64,000 nt of DNA. Source: Poriferisodalis sp965116245. GTDB taxonomy: Bacteria > Actinomycetota > Acidimicrobiia > Acidimicrobiales > Poriferisodalaceae. Where the stretch lies: contig OZ220497.1 of assembly GCA_965116245.1 (NCBI GenBank), positions 930,001-994,000 on the forward strand. The letters run 5' to 3'. The notes under the pieces were generated by a model. It did not search any database. It was not told the DNA's origin and was given only the letters and a program-made list of their open reading frames with translations. Shown here in pieces: positions 27,646-36,885 of the stretch; the stretch's first letter is position 1; every line of letters starts with the position of its first letter. The position numbers were made by a program, and so were the translations under genes.

Positions 27646-30270
27646 TCAGGAAGCCTCTGACAACGGCTCGGCTGGCAGCGACTCGTCATCGCTCAACTCG
27701 ACGGGCGGGTCGTCCGCGTTCTGGGTGACGCTGGCCAGGGTGAGCGCTCCATTCACATTGTCGGCTATCACAGTGGAACCCTGCACAAAAGTGCCGTCCA
27801 GCAAGCCCGACGCCAAGCGATCCGTCAGTTCTCGCTGGATCAGACGGCGTAGCGGCCGGGCACCGTATGCCGGGTCGTATCCACGGTTCGCCAACAGCTC
27901 CAATGCGGCGGCACTCACCTCCAAAATGATGTCACGTTCGCCAGCTCGGCGACGCAGGATCTCAATCTGCAACTCGGCGATAGCAGCCACATCATCCCTG
28001 CTGAGTGAATCGAAGCGCAAAATTTCATCGACACGATTAATGAACTCAGGGGCGAAGAACTCTTGGGGAGCTACTGCCAGATTCGAAGTCATGATGAGCA
28101 CAACGTTGGAAAAATCAACAGTGCGGCCCTGGCCGTCAGTCAATCGACCGTCATCGAGCACCTGCAACAACACGCTGAACACGTCGCTGTGCGCCTTTTC
28201 GATCTCGTCCAAGAGGACCACCGAATAGGGGCGTCTACGGACAGCTTCGGTGAGCTGGCCGCCTTCGTCATGACCGATGTAGCCGGGCGGCGCACCGATC
28301 AGTCGGCTGACCGCATGTCGTTCTAGGTACTCGGACATGTCGATACGAACCATGGCACGCTCATCGTCAAAGAGCGCTTGGGCCAATGCACGGGCCAGTT
28401 CGGTCTTTCCGACTCCGGTTGGGCCTAGAAACAGGAAGCTCCCGATGGGACGATCCGGTTCGTTCAGCCCTGCACGGCTGCGGCGGATGGCGTTCGCTAC
28501 AGCGGCAACAGCGTGGCGCTGGCCGATCACCCGGCGACCGAGCGTCTCCTCAAGATGCACCAGCTTGTGCGCTTCGCCTTCCAGCAGCCGGCTGGTGGCG
28601 ATGCCCGTCCAACGCGACACCACCTCAGCGATGTCGTTCGCATCCACTTCTTCCCGCAGAATGCGCTTATCGGCTTGCAGCCGCTCCAGCTCTTGGGCTG
28701 CTTCTTCTAGGCGCCGATGCACCTGGGGTAGCTGCCCGAAACGAATCTCCGCGGCACGTTCAAGGTCGGTTGCCCGCTCCACTTGCGCGGTCAGCGATTC
28801 CGCCTCGGACTTGAGTGCTCGAATTGCATCGATAGCGGCTTTCTCCGCTTGCCAGTGAGCCTTGAGTGCGGCTGCTCGCTCGCGTTCAGACGCGAGTTCC
28901 CTCGCGATGTCATCCAGCCGCTGGTTTTGGGAGCGCTCTTTTGTGGCGTCGTCTCCACGCAGCGCTACCTCTTCAATCTCGAGCTGGCGAATGCGACGTT
29001 CGCACACGTCTATCTCAAGCGGCACCGAGTCAATCTCGATACGCAAGCGACTAGCTGCCTCATCCATGAGATCGATGGCCTTATCTGGCAAGAAGCGCTC
29101 ACGTAGGTACCTGTCAGACAAGGTGACAGCAGCCACCAGGGCGGCATCGGTGACGCGAACACCGTGATGCACTTCATAGCGCTCTTTGAGTCCACGCAAA
29201 ATGGCCACTGCGTCGCTGACCGCTGGCTCACCCACGTAGACGGGGGCGAAACGTCGCTCAAGCGCCGCGTCGTTTTCTATGTGCTTGCGATACTCGTCAA
29301 GCGTGGTAGCGCCCACAAGTCGCAGTTGGCCACGCGCCAGCATCGGTTTGAGCATGTTGGCTGCGTCCAGCGAACTGTCGCCGCCTGCGCCCGCACCAAC
29401 CAGCGTGTGAACCTCATCCAAGAATGTGACTATCTCACCATCAGACTCGGCGATCTCTTTTAGTACCGCTTCGAACCGTTCCTCAAACTCGCCCCGATAT
29501 TTGGCACCCGCCACCATGGAAGCCAAATCGAGTGCCACGACTCGCTTGCCACGCAGGCCTTCAGGCACGTCGCCTTGGGCGATGCGCTGTGCCAGACCTT
29601 CAACTATGGCTGTCTTGCCCACGCCTGGTTCACCGATCAGGACCGGGTTGTTCTTGGTACGCCGCGAGAGCACTTGAATGATGCGGCGGATCTCATCATC
29701 GCGTCCGATGACGGGATCAAGCTTGTCATCGCGCGCTTCTTCGGTGAGATCTCGACCGAAGTGTTCCAAAGCGCCGAGAGAGTTTTCCGGCGTAGGGGAT
29801 GTCACCCGGCTACTGCCGCGCAGTTCGCTGATTGTGGCAGCCAGCCGGTCCCTCTCAGCACCGACGTTGTCTGCGAGAGCGATCAGCAGATGTTCGGTGG
29901 ACAGGTAGTCGTCGCCCATCTGGACTCGCTCGGAGTCCGCCGTGGCCAGCGTCTCGGTCAGCTCGCGCGCCAGGCTCGGCGGAGACTGTGCCGTTGCGCT
30001 GAATCCGCGCGGCAAACGCCCGAGGTCTTCCATCGCGCGCGCGCGAACACTCGCTGGCTCGATACCGGCGTGGGTCAGCGCAGGGAGCACGAGACCCTCA
30101 GGCTGCGACACAAGCGCCAACAGCAGATGGGCTCGGGTTACCTCCGGATGGCCCTGACTTTGGGCGGCACTAACCGCTGTCGCTAGCGCCTCTTGGCACT
30201 TGTGGGTCAGTGGGCTGGACGGCAGAGGATGATTACGGGGGTCGATGTCATTATCCATGACAGCTACCAT
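27646..30270 (-). CDS. clpB: ATP-dependent disaggregase ClpB
   Basis: 874 aa Hsp104/ClpB ring ATPase that resolves aggregates with DnaK. The order is N domain (two repeats, residues about 20-150), AAA1 with Walker A GEPGVGKT and Walker B TFLDEVHTL, a coiled-coil middle domain (about 410-530), AAA2 with GPTGVGKTELARAL and SVVLLDEIEKAHSDV, and a C-terminal D2-small domain. The pore loop KYRGEFEER is present. The C-terminus ends in an acidic tail. Two ATGs (30270 and 30258) are possible. A HAIR-like operator 10 bp upstream suggests HspR control. Confidence 0.96.
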   Translation of the reverse strand: MVAVMDNDIDPRNHPLPSSPLTHKCQEALATAVSAAQSQGHPEVTRAHLLLALVSQPEGLVLPALTHAGIEPASVRARAMEDLGRLPRGFSATAQSPPSLARELTETLATADSERVQMGDDYLSTEHLLIALADNVGAERDRLAATISELRGSSRVTSPTPENSLGALEHFGRDLTEEARDDKLDPVIGRDDEIRRIIQVLSRRTKNNPVLIGEPGVGKTAIVEGLAQRIAQGDVPEGLRGKRVVALDLASMVAGAKYRGEFEERFEAVLKEIAESDGEIVTFLDEVHTLVGAGAGGDSSLDAANMLKPMLARGQLRLVGATTLDEYRKHIENDAALERRFAPVYVGEPAVSDAVAILRGLKERYEVHHGVRVTDAALVAAVTLSDRYLRERFLPDKAIDLMDEAASRLRIEIDSVPLEIDVCERRIRQLEIEEVALRGDDATKERSQNQRLDDIARELASERERAAALKAHWQAEKAAIDAIRALKSEAESLTAQVERATDLERAAEIRFGQLPQVHRRLEEAAQELERLQADKRILREEVDANDIAEVVSRWTGIATSRLLEGEAHKLVHLEETLGRRVIGQRHAVAAVANAIRRSRAGLNEPDRPIGSFLFLGPTGVGKTELARALAQALFDDERAMVRIDMSEYLERHAVSRLIGAPPGYIGHDEGGQLTEAVRRRPYSVVLLDEIEKAHSDVFSVLLQVLDDGRLTDGQGRTVDFSNVVLIMTSNLAVAPQEFFAPEFINRVDEILRFDSLSRDDVAAIAELQIEILRRRAGERDIILEVSAAALELLANRGYDPAYGARPLRRLIQRELTDRLASGLLDGTFVQGSTVIADNVNGALTLASVTQNADDPPVELSDDESLPAEPLSEAS

Positions 30271-30279
30271 ACCACGAAA

Positions 30280-30300
30280 CTTGATGTATTCACACTCAAG
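30280..30300 (-). promoter_or_regulatory. HAIR-like HspR operator of clpB
   Basis: 21 bp with halves CTTGATG and ACTCAAG spaced by 7 bp, against the HAIR consensus CTTGAGT-N7-ACTCAAG; the half nearer hspR is perfect. It lies 10 bp before the first clpB ATG, where HspR binding would block transcription. On the minus strand its TTGAGT could double as a -35, with TGGTAT 19 bp later as the -10, giving an almost leaderless mRNA. Confidence 0.75.
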
Positions 30301-30373
30301 TTTGTTGATCGAACGAACCGTGTGGTTTATCCAATTGGGTCACCCAAATGGTTCAAACAGCGGGCATGGTTGA

Positions 30374-30793
30374 TCAGCCGTCTGGATATTGGGCTTGTCG
30401 CTGACGAACAACGATCTCGGTTTGTGGCAGCGGCACCAAGTCTCGTCGGTAGTGGCGATGCGTCTGCTCCACTGCATCGGCGGCCGCTGACCGCGCTTCT
30501 GCGACCTCGCGCTCCAGCAATGCCACGCGTTTTTCCAGTTCCAGCACGCGCTTGACTCCAGCCAGATTGAGGCCTTCGCTGGTGAGCTGGTTGATGCGGT
30601 TGAGCATGGCGATGTCGCGGTCGCTATATCGACGGCTCCCACCAGATGTGCGGGCGGGCGCTAGCAGACCCTTGCGCTCGTAAATCCTCAGCGTCTGCGC
30701 ATGCATACCGGCGAGTTCGGCCGCCACTGAGATGACGTATAGCGCCCGGTTGCGGTCATCTGCGGACCGCGACCGCCTCGGTGGTTGGCTCAT
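30374..30793 (-). CDS. hspR: MerR-family heat-shock repressor HspR
   Basis: 139 aa. The winged-helix MerR domain starts at YVISVAAELAGMHAQTLRIY, then GGSRRYSDRDIAMLNRINQL and the HspR-typical GLNLAGVKRVLELEKRV leading into a coiled coil. In Streptomyces and mycobacteria HspR represses dnaK and clpB by binding HAIR elements, with DnaK as corepressor. Both targets are adjacent here and carry HAIR-like sites. It is the last gene of dnaK-grpE-dnaJ-hspR; the ATG overlaps the dnaJ stop (ATGA). Confidence 0.94.
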   Translation of the reverse strand: MSQPPRRSRSADDRNRALYVISVAAELAGMHAQTLRIYERKGLLAPARTSGGSRRYSDRDIAMLNRINQLTSEGLNLAGVKRVLELEKRVALLEREVAEARSAAADAVEQTHRHYRRDLVPLPQTEIVVRQRQAQYPDG

Positions 30794-31773
30794 GCTGCCG
30801 CTCCCGCTGCGTCGGAGACGGTCTTCGGTTCAGGCTCGGAGTCGCTGCTGCGCCGACTGGTGTGTTCCTCGTAGTCGGTTACATCACGCAATGCCTCTAT
30901 AGCTGCCCGTTGCTGAGCCGACAGATTCCTGGGTACCACGATCTCCACGCTTACCAGCAAGTCGCCCTTGCCGCGACGCGTAGCGATTCCGCGACCACGC
31001 ACTCGAAACGTCTTGCCTGATGAAGTCCCCGGCGGAATGCGCAGTGTGACTGGGTCTCCATCGAAGTCCGCCACAGTCACATCAGCCCCTAGTACTGCTT
31101 CGGGGAAGGTCATAGGAACGCTGACGGTGAGATTCCGTCCCTCACGCCCAAAATCAGAGTCGGGTGCCACATCCACCATCACGTATAGATCACCGTTAGG
31201 TCCGCCACCGGACCCTGGCGAACCATTCCCCGCAATTCGGATCCGGCCGCCGTTTTCCACCCCAGCGGGAATGCGCGCCTTCACCTTGCGCATGCCACCG
31301 GAGACACCATTAGGTACCACCACCTCCGTGACCGCTCCGCGCACAGCATCACGAAATGAGATCCCAACACGAGTTTCCAGATCACGGCCGCGCATGCGTA
31401 TGGCGCTGTCATGACCGGCTCGGCCGCGGCTATCACCAAACAGGTTGCCGAAAATGCCACCCAAGTCACCTAAGTCCTCAATGCGGATGCTGAAACCGCC
31501 CGGGCCCGACGCAAAACCGCCTCGGTGTGTTCCCGAGCCAACTGGCCCCAAGCGGCGTGCCTCGTCGTAGGCAGCACGCTTGGTGGCATCGCCCACAACG
31601 TCGTACGCCGCGGATATTTGCTTGAAGCGTTCCTCGTTGCCATCGCTTGAATCCGGGTGGTGCTTACGTGCGAGCTTGCGGTAGGCCTTGGTGATGTCGG
31701 TGTCCGACGAATCGGGTGAGACGCCCAAGGTCGCGTAGTAATCCGTCTCGAACCACTCACGTCGTGGATCCAT
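30790..31773 (-). CDS. dnaJ: J-domain co-chaperone without zinc finger
   Basis: 327 aa. The J domain (residues 10-75) has the catalytic HPD in ARKHHPDSSDGNEER. A Gly/Phe-rich linker follows. The cysteine zinc-finger repeats of classical DnaJ are entirely absent, so this is the type II (DjlB/CbpA-like) form, with two beta-barrel client domains and GKTFRVRGRGIATRRGKGDL. It stimulates DnaK ATPase. It starts 9 bp after the grpE stop and is coupled to hspR. Confidence 0.94.
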   Translation of the reverse strand: MDPRREWFETDYYATLGVSPDSSDTDITKAYRKLARKHHPDSSDGNEERFKQISAAYDVVGDATKRAAYDEARRLGPVGSGTHRGGFASGPGGFSIRIEDLGDLGGIFGNLFGDSRGRAGHDSAIRMRGRDLETRVGISFRDAVRGAVTEVVVPNGVSGGMRKVKARIPAGVENGGRIRIAGNGSPGSGGGPNGDLYVMVDVAPDSDFGREGRNLTVSVPMTFPEAVLGADVTVADFDGDPVTLRIPPGTSSGKTFRVRGRGIATRRGKGDLLVSVEIVVPRNLSAQQRAAIEALRDVTDYEEHTSRRSSDSEPEPKTVSDAAGAAA

Positions 31774-31782
31774 CGTGATTCC

Positions 31783-32505
31783 CTATCCCGTGCGTACCTT
31801 GACCATGGCAGCACGCAACACGCGACCATCGAAACGGAATCCGCTGCGCAACTCCGCTGTCACCACCTGCACACCGGCCCCAGCAGAACCTTCTTCGGAT
31901 GACAGCGCTATGTCGCCAGGTGACATTTCGTCGGCGTTGTTGGTGGTCCCAGCGGATTCGCCATCGGGTGCCGCCTCAATCGTCACTGCCTCATGCTGGG
32001 TCGGGTCAAACGGCTCCCCTACAGCAGGGATTCGCTCCAGCCCGGCTTTGCCCAGCGCCACCATGAGGGACTGGCCCACAGCGGCTACCTCACTGTGTCC
32101 TTGGGCCGCGGCGGCATCGCATCCGTCAAGCACCGGCAGCAGCGACTCCACTAGCCGACTGACACCTGCTGAGATCTGTTGAGAGCGTTCAGCCTCAACC
32201 CGCTTCCGATAGTTCTGAAACTCCGCCCGCTGACGCTGTAACTGGTCCAGATAGTCGTCCCGCTCCGCTATCGCAGCGTCAAGCTGGGCTGTCTTATCTG
32301 ATTCGCCTTCGTCGCTATTGGGCGCACGATCCGACTCGGCGTCCTGGTCCAGTTGGACTGCGTCTGACCCGCCTGCGCTAAGCAGTTCAGGGCTAAGCAG
32401 TTCGGGCCCAGGCGCAGACTCATCGGGAGGTTGTGCGCCAGAGTCAGATGGCTCCGCGGTTGAACCGGACTGCTTCACAGTTGGAGTGGTATCAGCCGCA
32501 CTCAC
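31783..32505 (-). CDS. grpE: Nucleotide exchange factor GrpE
   Basis: 240 aa, longer than the usual 180-210. It releases ADP from DnaK. The coiled coil with QLQRQRAEFQNYRKRVEAER and the C-terminal ALGKAGLERIPAVGEPFDP and QHEAVT motif are conserved. The N-terminal 75 residues are acidic and carry a direct repeat PELLSPELLS; another acidic insertion (SPGDIALSSEEG) splits the beta domain before GFRFDGRVLRAAMVKV. The GTG overlaps the dnaK stop (GTGA). Confidence 0.94.
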   Translation of the reverse strand: MSAADTTPTVKQSGSTAEPSDSGAQPPDESAPGPELLSPELLSAGGSDAVQLDQDAESDRAPNSDEGESDKTAQLDAAIAERDDYLDQLQRQRAEFQNYRKRVEAERSQQISAGVSRLVESLLPVLDGCDAAAAQGHSEVAAVGQSLMVALGKAGLERIPAVGEPFDPTQHEAVTIEAAPDGESAGTTNNADEMSPGDIALSSEEGSAGAGVQVVTAELRSGFRFDGRVLRAAMVKVRTG

Positions 32506-34349
32506 TTGGGTTCATCCACGATCTCCGCATCAACAACATCGTCGTCGGACCCAGTGTTGCCAGAACTGGGACCGCCAGAATCAGCGCCACCAGTGCCAGC
32601 AGCAGCGTTGGCGGCCGCTGACTCATACAGCTTTTGGCTGAACGCACTGCTAGCACCAGCGAGTGTTTCTGTGGCGGCCCGAATCGCGTCCAGGTCGCCG
32701 CCTTCGAGCGCCTCACTAGCTGCCGCCAGCGCCGACTCAACCGGTGCCTTGTCTTCGTCGGAAACACCGTCGCCCTGCTCATCTAGCAACTTACGCGTCT
32801 GGTAGACGAGCGTGTCGGCGTTGTTGCGAGTCTCAGCCTCTGCGCGCCGTCGAGAGTCTTCGGCAGCGTGGGCATCGGCATCGGCCACCATTTGCTCAAT
32901 CTCCTCAGGAGACATAGCCGACTGTCCAGTGATGGTGATGGACTGTTCTTGACCTGTCGCGCTGTCCTTGGCGGACACATGCACGATGCCGTTGGCATCG
33001 ATGTCGAAGGCCACCTCAATCTGCGGGACGCCTCGAGGCGCTGGCGGAAGACCGACAAGCTGGAACTTGCCCAACGTCTTGTTGCCTGCCGCCATCTCAC
33101 GCTCGCCTTGCAACACGTGGACCTCCACAGAGGGTTGGCCGTCTTCTGCGGTGGTGAACATCTCCGACCGCCGAGTGGGGATCGTGGTGTTGCGTTCAAT
33201 AAGCCGAGTCATGACGCCGCCCTTGGTTTCGATACCCAAACTGAGCGGCGTGACATCCAGCAGCAATACGTCTGTCACGTCGCCTTTGAGCACACCGGCC
33301 TGGATAGCGGCGCCCGCAGCTACTACCTCATCTGGGTTAACACCCTTGTGAGGTTCGCGGCCGGTGAGTTCGGTGACCAGCTTTTGCACGGCGGGCATGC
33401 GGGTGGAGCCGCCAACCAATATCACGTGATCAACATCGGCTTTTGCTAATCCGGCGTCGGAGATTGCCTGCTCAAAGGGAGCGCGACAGCGCTTCAGCAG
33501 GTCAAAGGTCAACTCTTCAAACTTGGCCCGACTCAACTCGTAGTCAAGATGTAGCGGGCCGCTGTCGGTGGCCGTGATGAAAGGCAGGTTGATCTGGGTG
33601 GTCTGCTTGGACGAGAGGTCCTTCTTGGCTTGCTCCGCAGCTTCCCGCAACCGTTGACACGCCATGGCATCTGTGCTCAGGTCGACTCCGTGGTCGCCCT
33701 TGAATGAGCTGGACAGCCACGACACTACGGCCGCATCCCAGTCGTCTCCGCCGAGGTGGGTGTCACCCGCGGTGGATTTCACCTCAAAAACACCATCGCC
33801 GATCTCAAGCACCGACACGTCGAAGGTGCCACCGCCGAGATCGAACACAAGGATCGTCTGGTCTTCGGCCTCTTTGTCTAGTCCGTAGGCCAGCGCAGCC
33901 GCCGTGGGTTCGTTGATAATGCGTAGCACCTCCAGCCCGGCGATCTTTCCCGCTTCGGTAGTGGCGGTGCGCTGTGCGTCGTCGAAGTATGCAGGCACCG
34001 TGATGACCGCTTCGCTGACGGTGTCGCCGAGATACTGCTCCGCGTCGCGCTTCAGCTTTTGGAGCACGCGAGCCGAGATCTCCTGCGATGTGTAGGTCTT
34101 GTCGTCGATCTTTTTGCCCCACGTGGTGCCCATGTGGCGCTTGACCGAAGCAATGGTCCTATCTGGGTTCGTCACAGCCTGACGTTTCGCCACCTCACCG
34201 GTCAGTACTTCGCCGTTGCGAGCGAAGGCAACGACCGATGGCGTAGTCCGATCGCCCTCCGCGTTTGCAATGACGGTGGCTTCGCCGCCTTCCATGGCGG
34301 CTACGACTGAGTTCGTCGTTCCGAGGTCGATTCCGACAGCTTTGGGCAT
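32502..34349 (-). CDS. dnaK: Chaperone DnaK (Hsp70)
   Basis: 615 aa. The nucleotide-binding domain opens with VGIDLGTTNSVVAAMEGGEA and has FDLGGGTFDVSVLEIGDG and HVILVGGSTRMPAVQKLV; the substrate domain includes LLDVTPLSLGIETKGGVMT. The acidic C-terminus is SDDDVVDAEIVDE. It is the first gene of the heat-shock operon, with a promoter and HAIR-like site about 185-205 bp upstream. Confidence 0.98.
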   Translation of the reverse strand: MPKAVGIDLGTTNSVVAAMEGGEATVIANAEGDRTTPSVVAFARNGEVLTGEVAKRQAVTNPDRTIASVKRHMGTTWGKKIDDKTYTSQEISARVLQKLKRDAEQYLGDTVSEAVITVPAYFDDAQRTATTEAGKIAGLEVLRIINEPTAAALAYGLDKEAEDQTILVFDLGGGTFDVSVLEIGDGVFEVKSTAGDTHLGGDDWDAAVVSWLSSSFKGDHGVDLSTDAMACQRLREAAEQAKKDLSSKQTTQINLPFITATDSGPLHLDYELSRAKFEELTFDLLKRCRAPFEQAISDAGLAKADVDHVILVGGSTRMPAVQKLVTELTGREPHKGVNPDEVVAAGAAIQAGVLKGDVTDVLLLDVTPLSLGIETKGGVMTRLIERNTTIPTRRSEMFTTAEDGQPSVEVHVLQGEREMAAGNKTLGKFQLVGLPPAPRGVPQIEVAFDIDANGIVHVSAKDSATGQEQSITITGQSAMSPEEIEQMVADADAHAAEDSRRRAEAETRNNADTLVYQTRKLLDEQGDGVSDEDKAPVESALAAASEALEGGDLDAIRAATETLAGASSAFSQKLYESAAANAAAGTGGADSGGPSSGNTGSDDDVVDAEIVDEPK

Positions 34350-34523
34350 CTCTGCGCCTTTCTCTTTGTTGTCTCGTATTCGAGGGAGTTGGAGGAGTTT
34401 GGGGGAACTACTGGAAATACTGAAGAAACTTGATCTTCAGAAACTCTGTCTTCTTGGGGTATCTCGCTTCTTCGGATGTCTCGGTTCAGCCTAGCCCGGC
34501 CGAACCAGGATTCTTGCTGGCTA

Positions 34524-34553
34524 AGCATATAACTTGAGTGTGCTACATGCAAC
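34524..34553 (-). promoter_or_regulatory. dnaK promoter with HAIR-like half site
   Basis: On the minus strand TTGCAT (34552-34547) and TATGCT (34529-34524) are 17 bp apart, a good -35/-10 pair. Between and across them lies a perfect HAIR half CTTGAGT (34533-34539, plus strand) with a degenerate second half at the -35. HspR binding there would occlude polymerase. The 5' leader to the dnaK ATG would be about 165 nt. Confidence 0.65.
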
Positions 34554-34761
34554 TTACCTAAGTCCTGTCTGGATGAGAGGGTCTCGCAATCTCGTCGTTT
34601 CGACGAGATGTTCCTTGTCTCGGGTCCTCTGCAGCCACGCCGGACTAGGCCAACCGGACTAATCCGACCGGATTGGGCCGACCGGATTAGGCCGACCGGG
34701 CTAGGCCGACCGGGCTAGGCCAAACAGCGCGGGTTAGCCAACAACGCCTCCGCTACCGTGC
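34554..34761. other. dnaK-gpmA intergenic region with repeat array
   Basis: The 412 bp between dnaK and gpmA (34350-34761) hold the dnaK leader, the dnaK promoter, and then this stretch, whose second half is a 14 bp tandem array. No open frame with coding character was seen. A gpmA promoter must lie in or after the array. Confidence 0.5.
34641..34724. repeat. Tandem repeat, 6 x 14 bp
   Basis: Six contiguous units CGGACTAGGCCGAC with one to three substitutions each, ending 37 bp before the gpmA ATG. The unit is not palindromic overall, so it is not an obvious operator or terminator. Confidence 0.92.
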
Positions 34762-35523
34762 ATGACCATGGACTCGGCACCCGCTGTGCGCACGCAGCGG
34801 CTTAGCTCATCTGGCGATACGCGCACGCTCGTACTCTTGCGCCACGGTCAGAGCACGTGGAATCTTGAGAATCGTTTCACCGGCTGGTGGGACGTCGGTC
34901 TTAGCGAAGACGGCCACGTACAAGCGCGCGGCGCTGGCGCGGCGCTGTGCGCTGCAGGCATCGAACCCGATGTTGTACACACATCGCTGTTGCGGCGGGC
35001 AATTCAGACAGCCAACGCCACGCTTGACGTCTTGGGCCGAAGTTGGATACCCGTTCGGCGCCACTGGCGATTGAACGAGCGGCACTACGGCGCGCTGACG
35101 GGTCTGAACAAATCCGAAGTAGCAACCCGCTACGGAGACAACCAAGTGCATCTATGGCGTCGTAGCTACGAGGTCCCGCCGCCGCAGATGCCCGCCGGTC
35201 ACGAATTCGATGTCAAAGATGACCCTCGCTACGCCGACATGAACGCAAGCGAAGTGCCACGTACCGAATGCCTAGCAGACGTGTCAGCCCGGCTGCTGCC
35301 GTACTGGTACAAGCACATAACGCCAGATGTGCAAGCGGGGCACACAGTGCTGGTAGCGGCCCACGGGAACAGCCTGCGGGCGCTCGTGAAGCACCTTGAC
35401 AGCATCGCCAACAACGAGATCGCCAAGCTGGACATACCCACCGGAGTGCCGCTGATGTACGAACTCGACAGCGACGCAACTGTGGTGGCGCAGAACTCAA
35501 TAGAGGACCGCTACCTGCGCTGA
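34762..35523 (+). CDS. gpmA: 2,3-bisphosphoglycerate-dependent phosphoglycerate mutase
   Basis: 253 aa glycolytic enzyme that interconverts 3- and 2-phosphoglycerate. The phosphohistidine motif VLLRHGQSTWNLENRFTGW, RLNERHYGALTGLNKSE, and the second catalytic His in VLVAAHGNSLRALVKHLD are all intact. ATG 34762; a second ATG two codons later is also possible. The gene is monocistronic and convergent with the PII gene. Confidence 0.96.
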   Translation: MTMDSAPAVRTQRLSSSGDTRTLVLLRHGQSTWNLENRFTGWWDVGLSEDGHVQARGAGAALCAAGIEPDVVHTSLLRRAIQTANATLDVLGRSWIPVRRHWRLNERHYGALTGLNKSEVATRYGDNQVHLWRRSYEVPPPQMPAGHEFDVKDDPRYADMNASEVPRTECLADVSARLLPYWYKHITPDVQAGHTVLVAAHGNSLRALVKHLDSIANNEIAKLDIPTGVPLMYELDSDATVVAQNSIEDRYLR

Positions 35524-35534
35524 GCCCGCTGGAC

Positions 35535-35579
35535 TGGGGCCTCGACGGCGGGGGCCTCTGGGGCGGGGGCCTCTTGGTC
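35535..35579. repeat. Tandem repeat, 3 x 15 bp
   Basis: Three units of GGGGGCCTCTGGGGC type between the convergent ends of gpmA and the PII gene. GC-rich; no T-run follows. Confidence 0.8.
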
Positions 35580-35600
35580 TGGTGCCTTGTCTGGTGTCGG

Positions 35601-35954
35601 CTACAGGGCGTCGATCCCGCGCTCGCCGGTGCGGATTCGTACGACGCTGTCGACCGAGGCCACCCACACCTTGCCGTCCCCGATGCGTTCCGTGCGAGTG
35701 GACTCAACGATGGCATCAACCACGCGTTCTGCTAACTCGCTCGCTACCAGCACCTCAACTCGTACCTTCGGCACAAAATCAACGTGATATTCGGTGCCCC
35801 GGTACGTCTCGGTGTGGCCGCCTTGGCGACCAAATCCTCGTACTTCTGACACAGTCAAGCCCGCGATATCAAGATCTCGCAGCGACTCAATCACCATCTC
35901 GAGTCGGTGCGGCTTGATGACTGCAGTCACCATCGAAACCGAAGCGTCAACCAT
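35601..35954 (-). CDS. glnB: Nitrogen regulatory protein PII
   Basis: 117 aa trimeric sensor of 2-oxoglutarate, ATP and ADP. VTAVIKPHRLEMVIESLRDL opens the fold. The T-loop RGTEYHVDFVPKVRVEV contains the Tyr modified by GlnD in other bacteria, and the C-terminal DGKVWVASVDSVVRIRTGERG is the PII signature. The ATG at 35954 has GGGGAGG upstream; an in-frame ATG at 35933 is the alternative. No amtB or glnD neighbour is present, which is unusual since PII genes often travel with amtB. Confidence 0.94.
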   Translation of the reverse strand: MVDASVSMVTAVIKPHRLEMVIESLRDLDIAGLTVSEVRGFGRQGGHTETYRGTEYHVDFVPKVRVEVLVASELAERVVDAIVESTRTERIGDGKVWVASVDSVVRIRTGERGIDAL

Positions 35955-36343
35955 TGCGCCCTCCCCGATGCCTCCTGCGGAGGATCGTTGACCCCAAGCG
36001 TCGCACGCCGCCGAGTCAATTGCACGCATCCGAGACCATGGATCAGCCACAAGCCCACATGCCAGCTATCAGCCAGGCCCCGGCAAACAAGTCCGGGCAA
36101 ACAGGTCTGGGCAAACGGATTCGGGGCAAACAACTTCAAGTATGAACAAGTAGTTGGTCGGCGGGCGCTAGTGTGTTACGAGTCCAGTGCGCTGGGTACA
36201 GGCTTCGGCCCAAACAGCGTCGGTCATCAGATAGTCATAGAGTAGATGGGTCACGAGACTCAAGAACAAACAACTGCTGTGGCCAAATGACGACTGTGGC
36301 ATATTGCGACGGGGCAAATGGCGACGAGGGCAAGGAGCAAGAT
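35955..36343. other. Intergenic region with repeat array
   Basis: 389 bp between the divergent PII and cNMP-domain genes. It contains a 4 x 14 bp tandem array and a ribosome binding site (AAGGAG) just before 36344. A weak open frame upstream of 36344 does not look coding. Both promoters should lie here. Confidence 0.5.
36081..36136. repeat. Tandem repeat, 4 x 14 bp
   Basis: Four units of GGGCAAACAAGTCC type. It has the same period as the array before gpmA but an unrelated sequence. Confidence 0.88.
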
Positions 36344-36775
36344 ATGTCTGTAGCGAACCGGGCGGAGAGTCTTCGCGAAGTTGATCTGTTCTCGGACTGC
36401 AACAAGAAAGAACTGCAGCACATCGCGCGCAAAGCCGAACAGGTTGATTTCACGGCGGGCGACAACATCGTGGAGGAAGGCAGCGGGGGCCCGACGGCTG
36501 GCTATGCCTTCGTGATTGTGCATGGCACGGCGGTGGTGCGACGTAACGGCCGCAAGGTCGCGGAGATCGGTCCGGGGGAGACCATCGGCGAGATGGCGCT
36601 CTTTGATGACGGTCCTCGCACGGCTTCAGTCGTAGCAGCTACCGACATTGAGACAATCATGCTGTCGCGTCGCGAGCTGAAGGGCATTATTGACAGCACT
36701 CCCTCAGTAGCGCACAAGTTGCTGTCGGAGTTGGCTGGCCGCCTACGCAAGGCGAATCGTAAGCTCTACGGCTGA
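36344..36775 (+). CDS. Stand-alone cyclic nucleotide-binding domain protein
   Basis: 143 aa consisting of one cNMP-binding beta-barrel (Crp-like) with no DNA-binding domain. The phosphate-binding cassette EIGPGETIGEMALFDDGPRT keeps the Glu and Arg that contact cyclic nucleotide. ATG 36344 with AAGGAG 7 bp upstream. Likely a small regulatory sensor; the partner is unknown. The next gene, a membrane Fe-S oxidoreductase, starts 110 bp later in the same direction. Confidence 0.9.
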   Translation: MSVANRAESLREVDLFSDCNKKELQHIARKAEQVDFTAGDNIVEEGSGGPTAGYAFVIVHGTAVVRRNGRKVAEIGPGETIGEMALFDDGPRTASVVAATDIETIMLSRRELKGIIDSTPSVAHKLLSELAGRLRKANRKLYG

Positions 36776-36885
36776 GCCCTTCAGCGCCACTTCAGCGGCC
36801 TATTCCGACGACATCATCGCCCTTACGACACCTGTGAGATTCCAGGCTGCGGGCAAGCGCGGAATCGTCAACTAGCTTCGCCAGC

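Noticed and set aside
27570..27689. 40-residue N-terminal extension of PurA
   Set aside because: It overlaps the clpB 3' end; the family begins at the ATG at 27569.
32868..33449. 193-aa plus-strand frame antisense to dnaK
   Set aside because: Antisense frames are common at this base composition; dnaK coding on the minus strand is certain.
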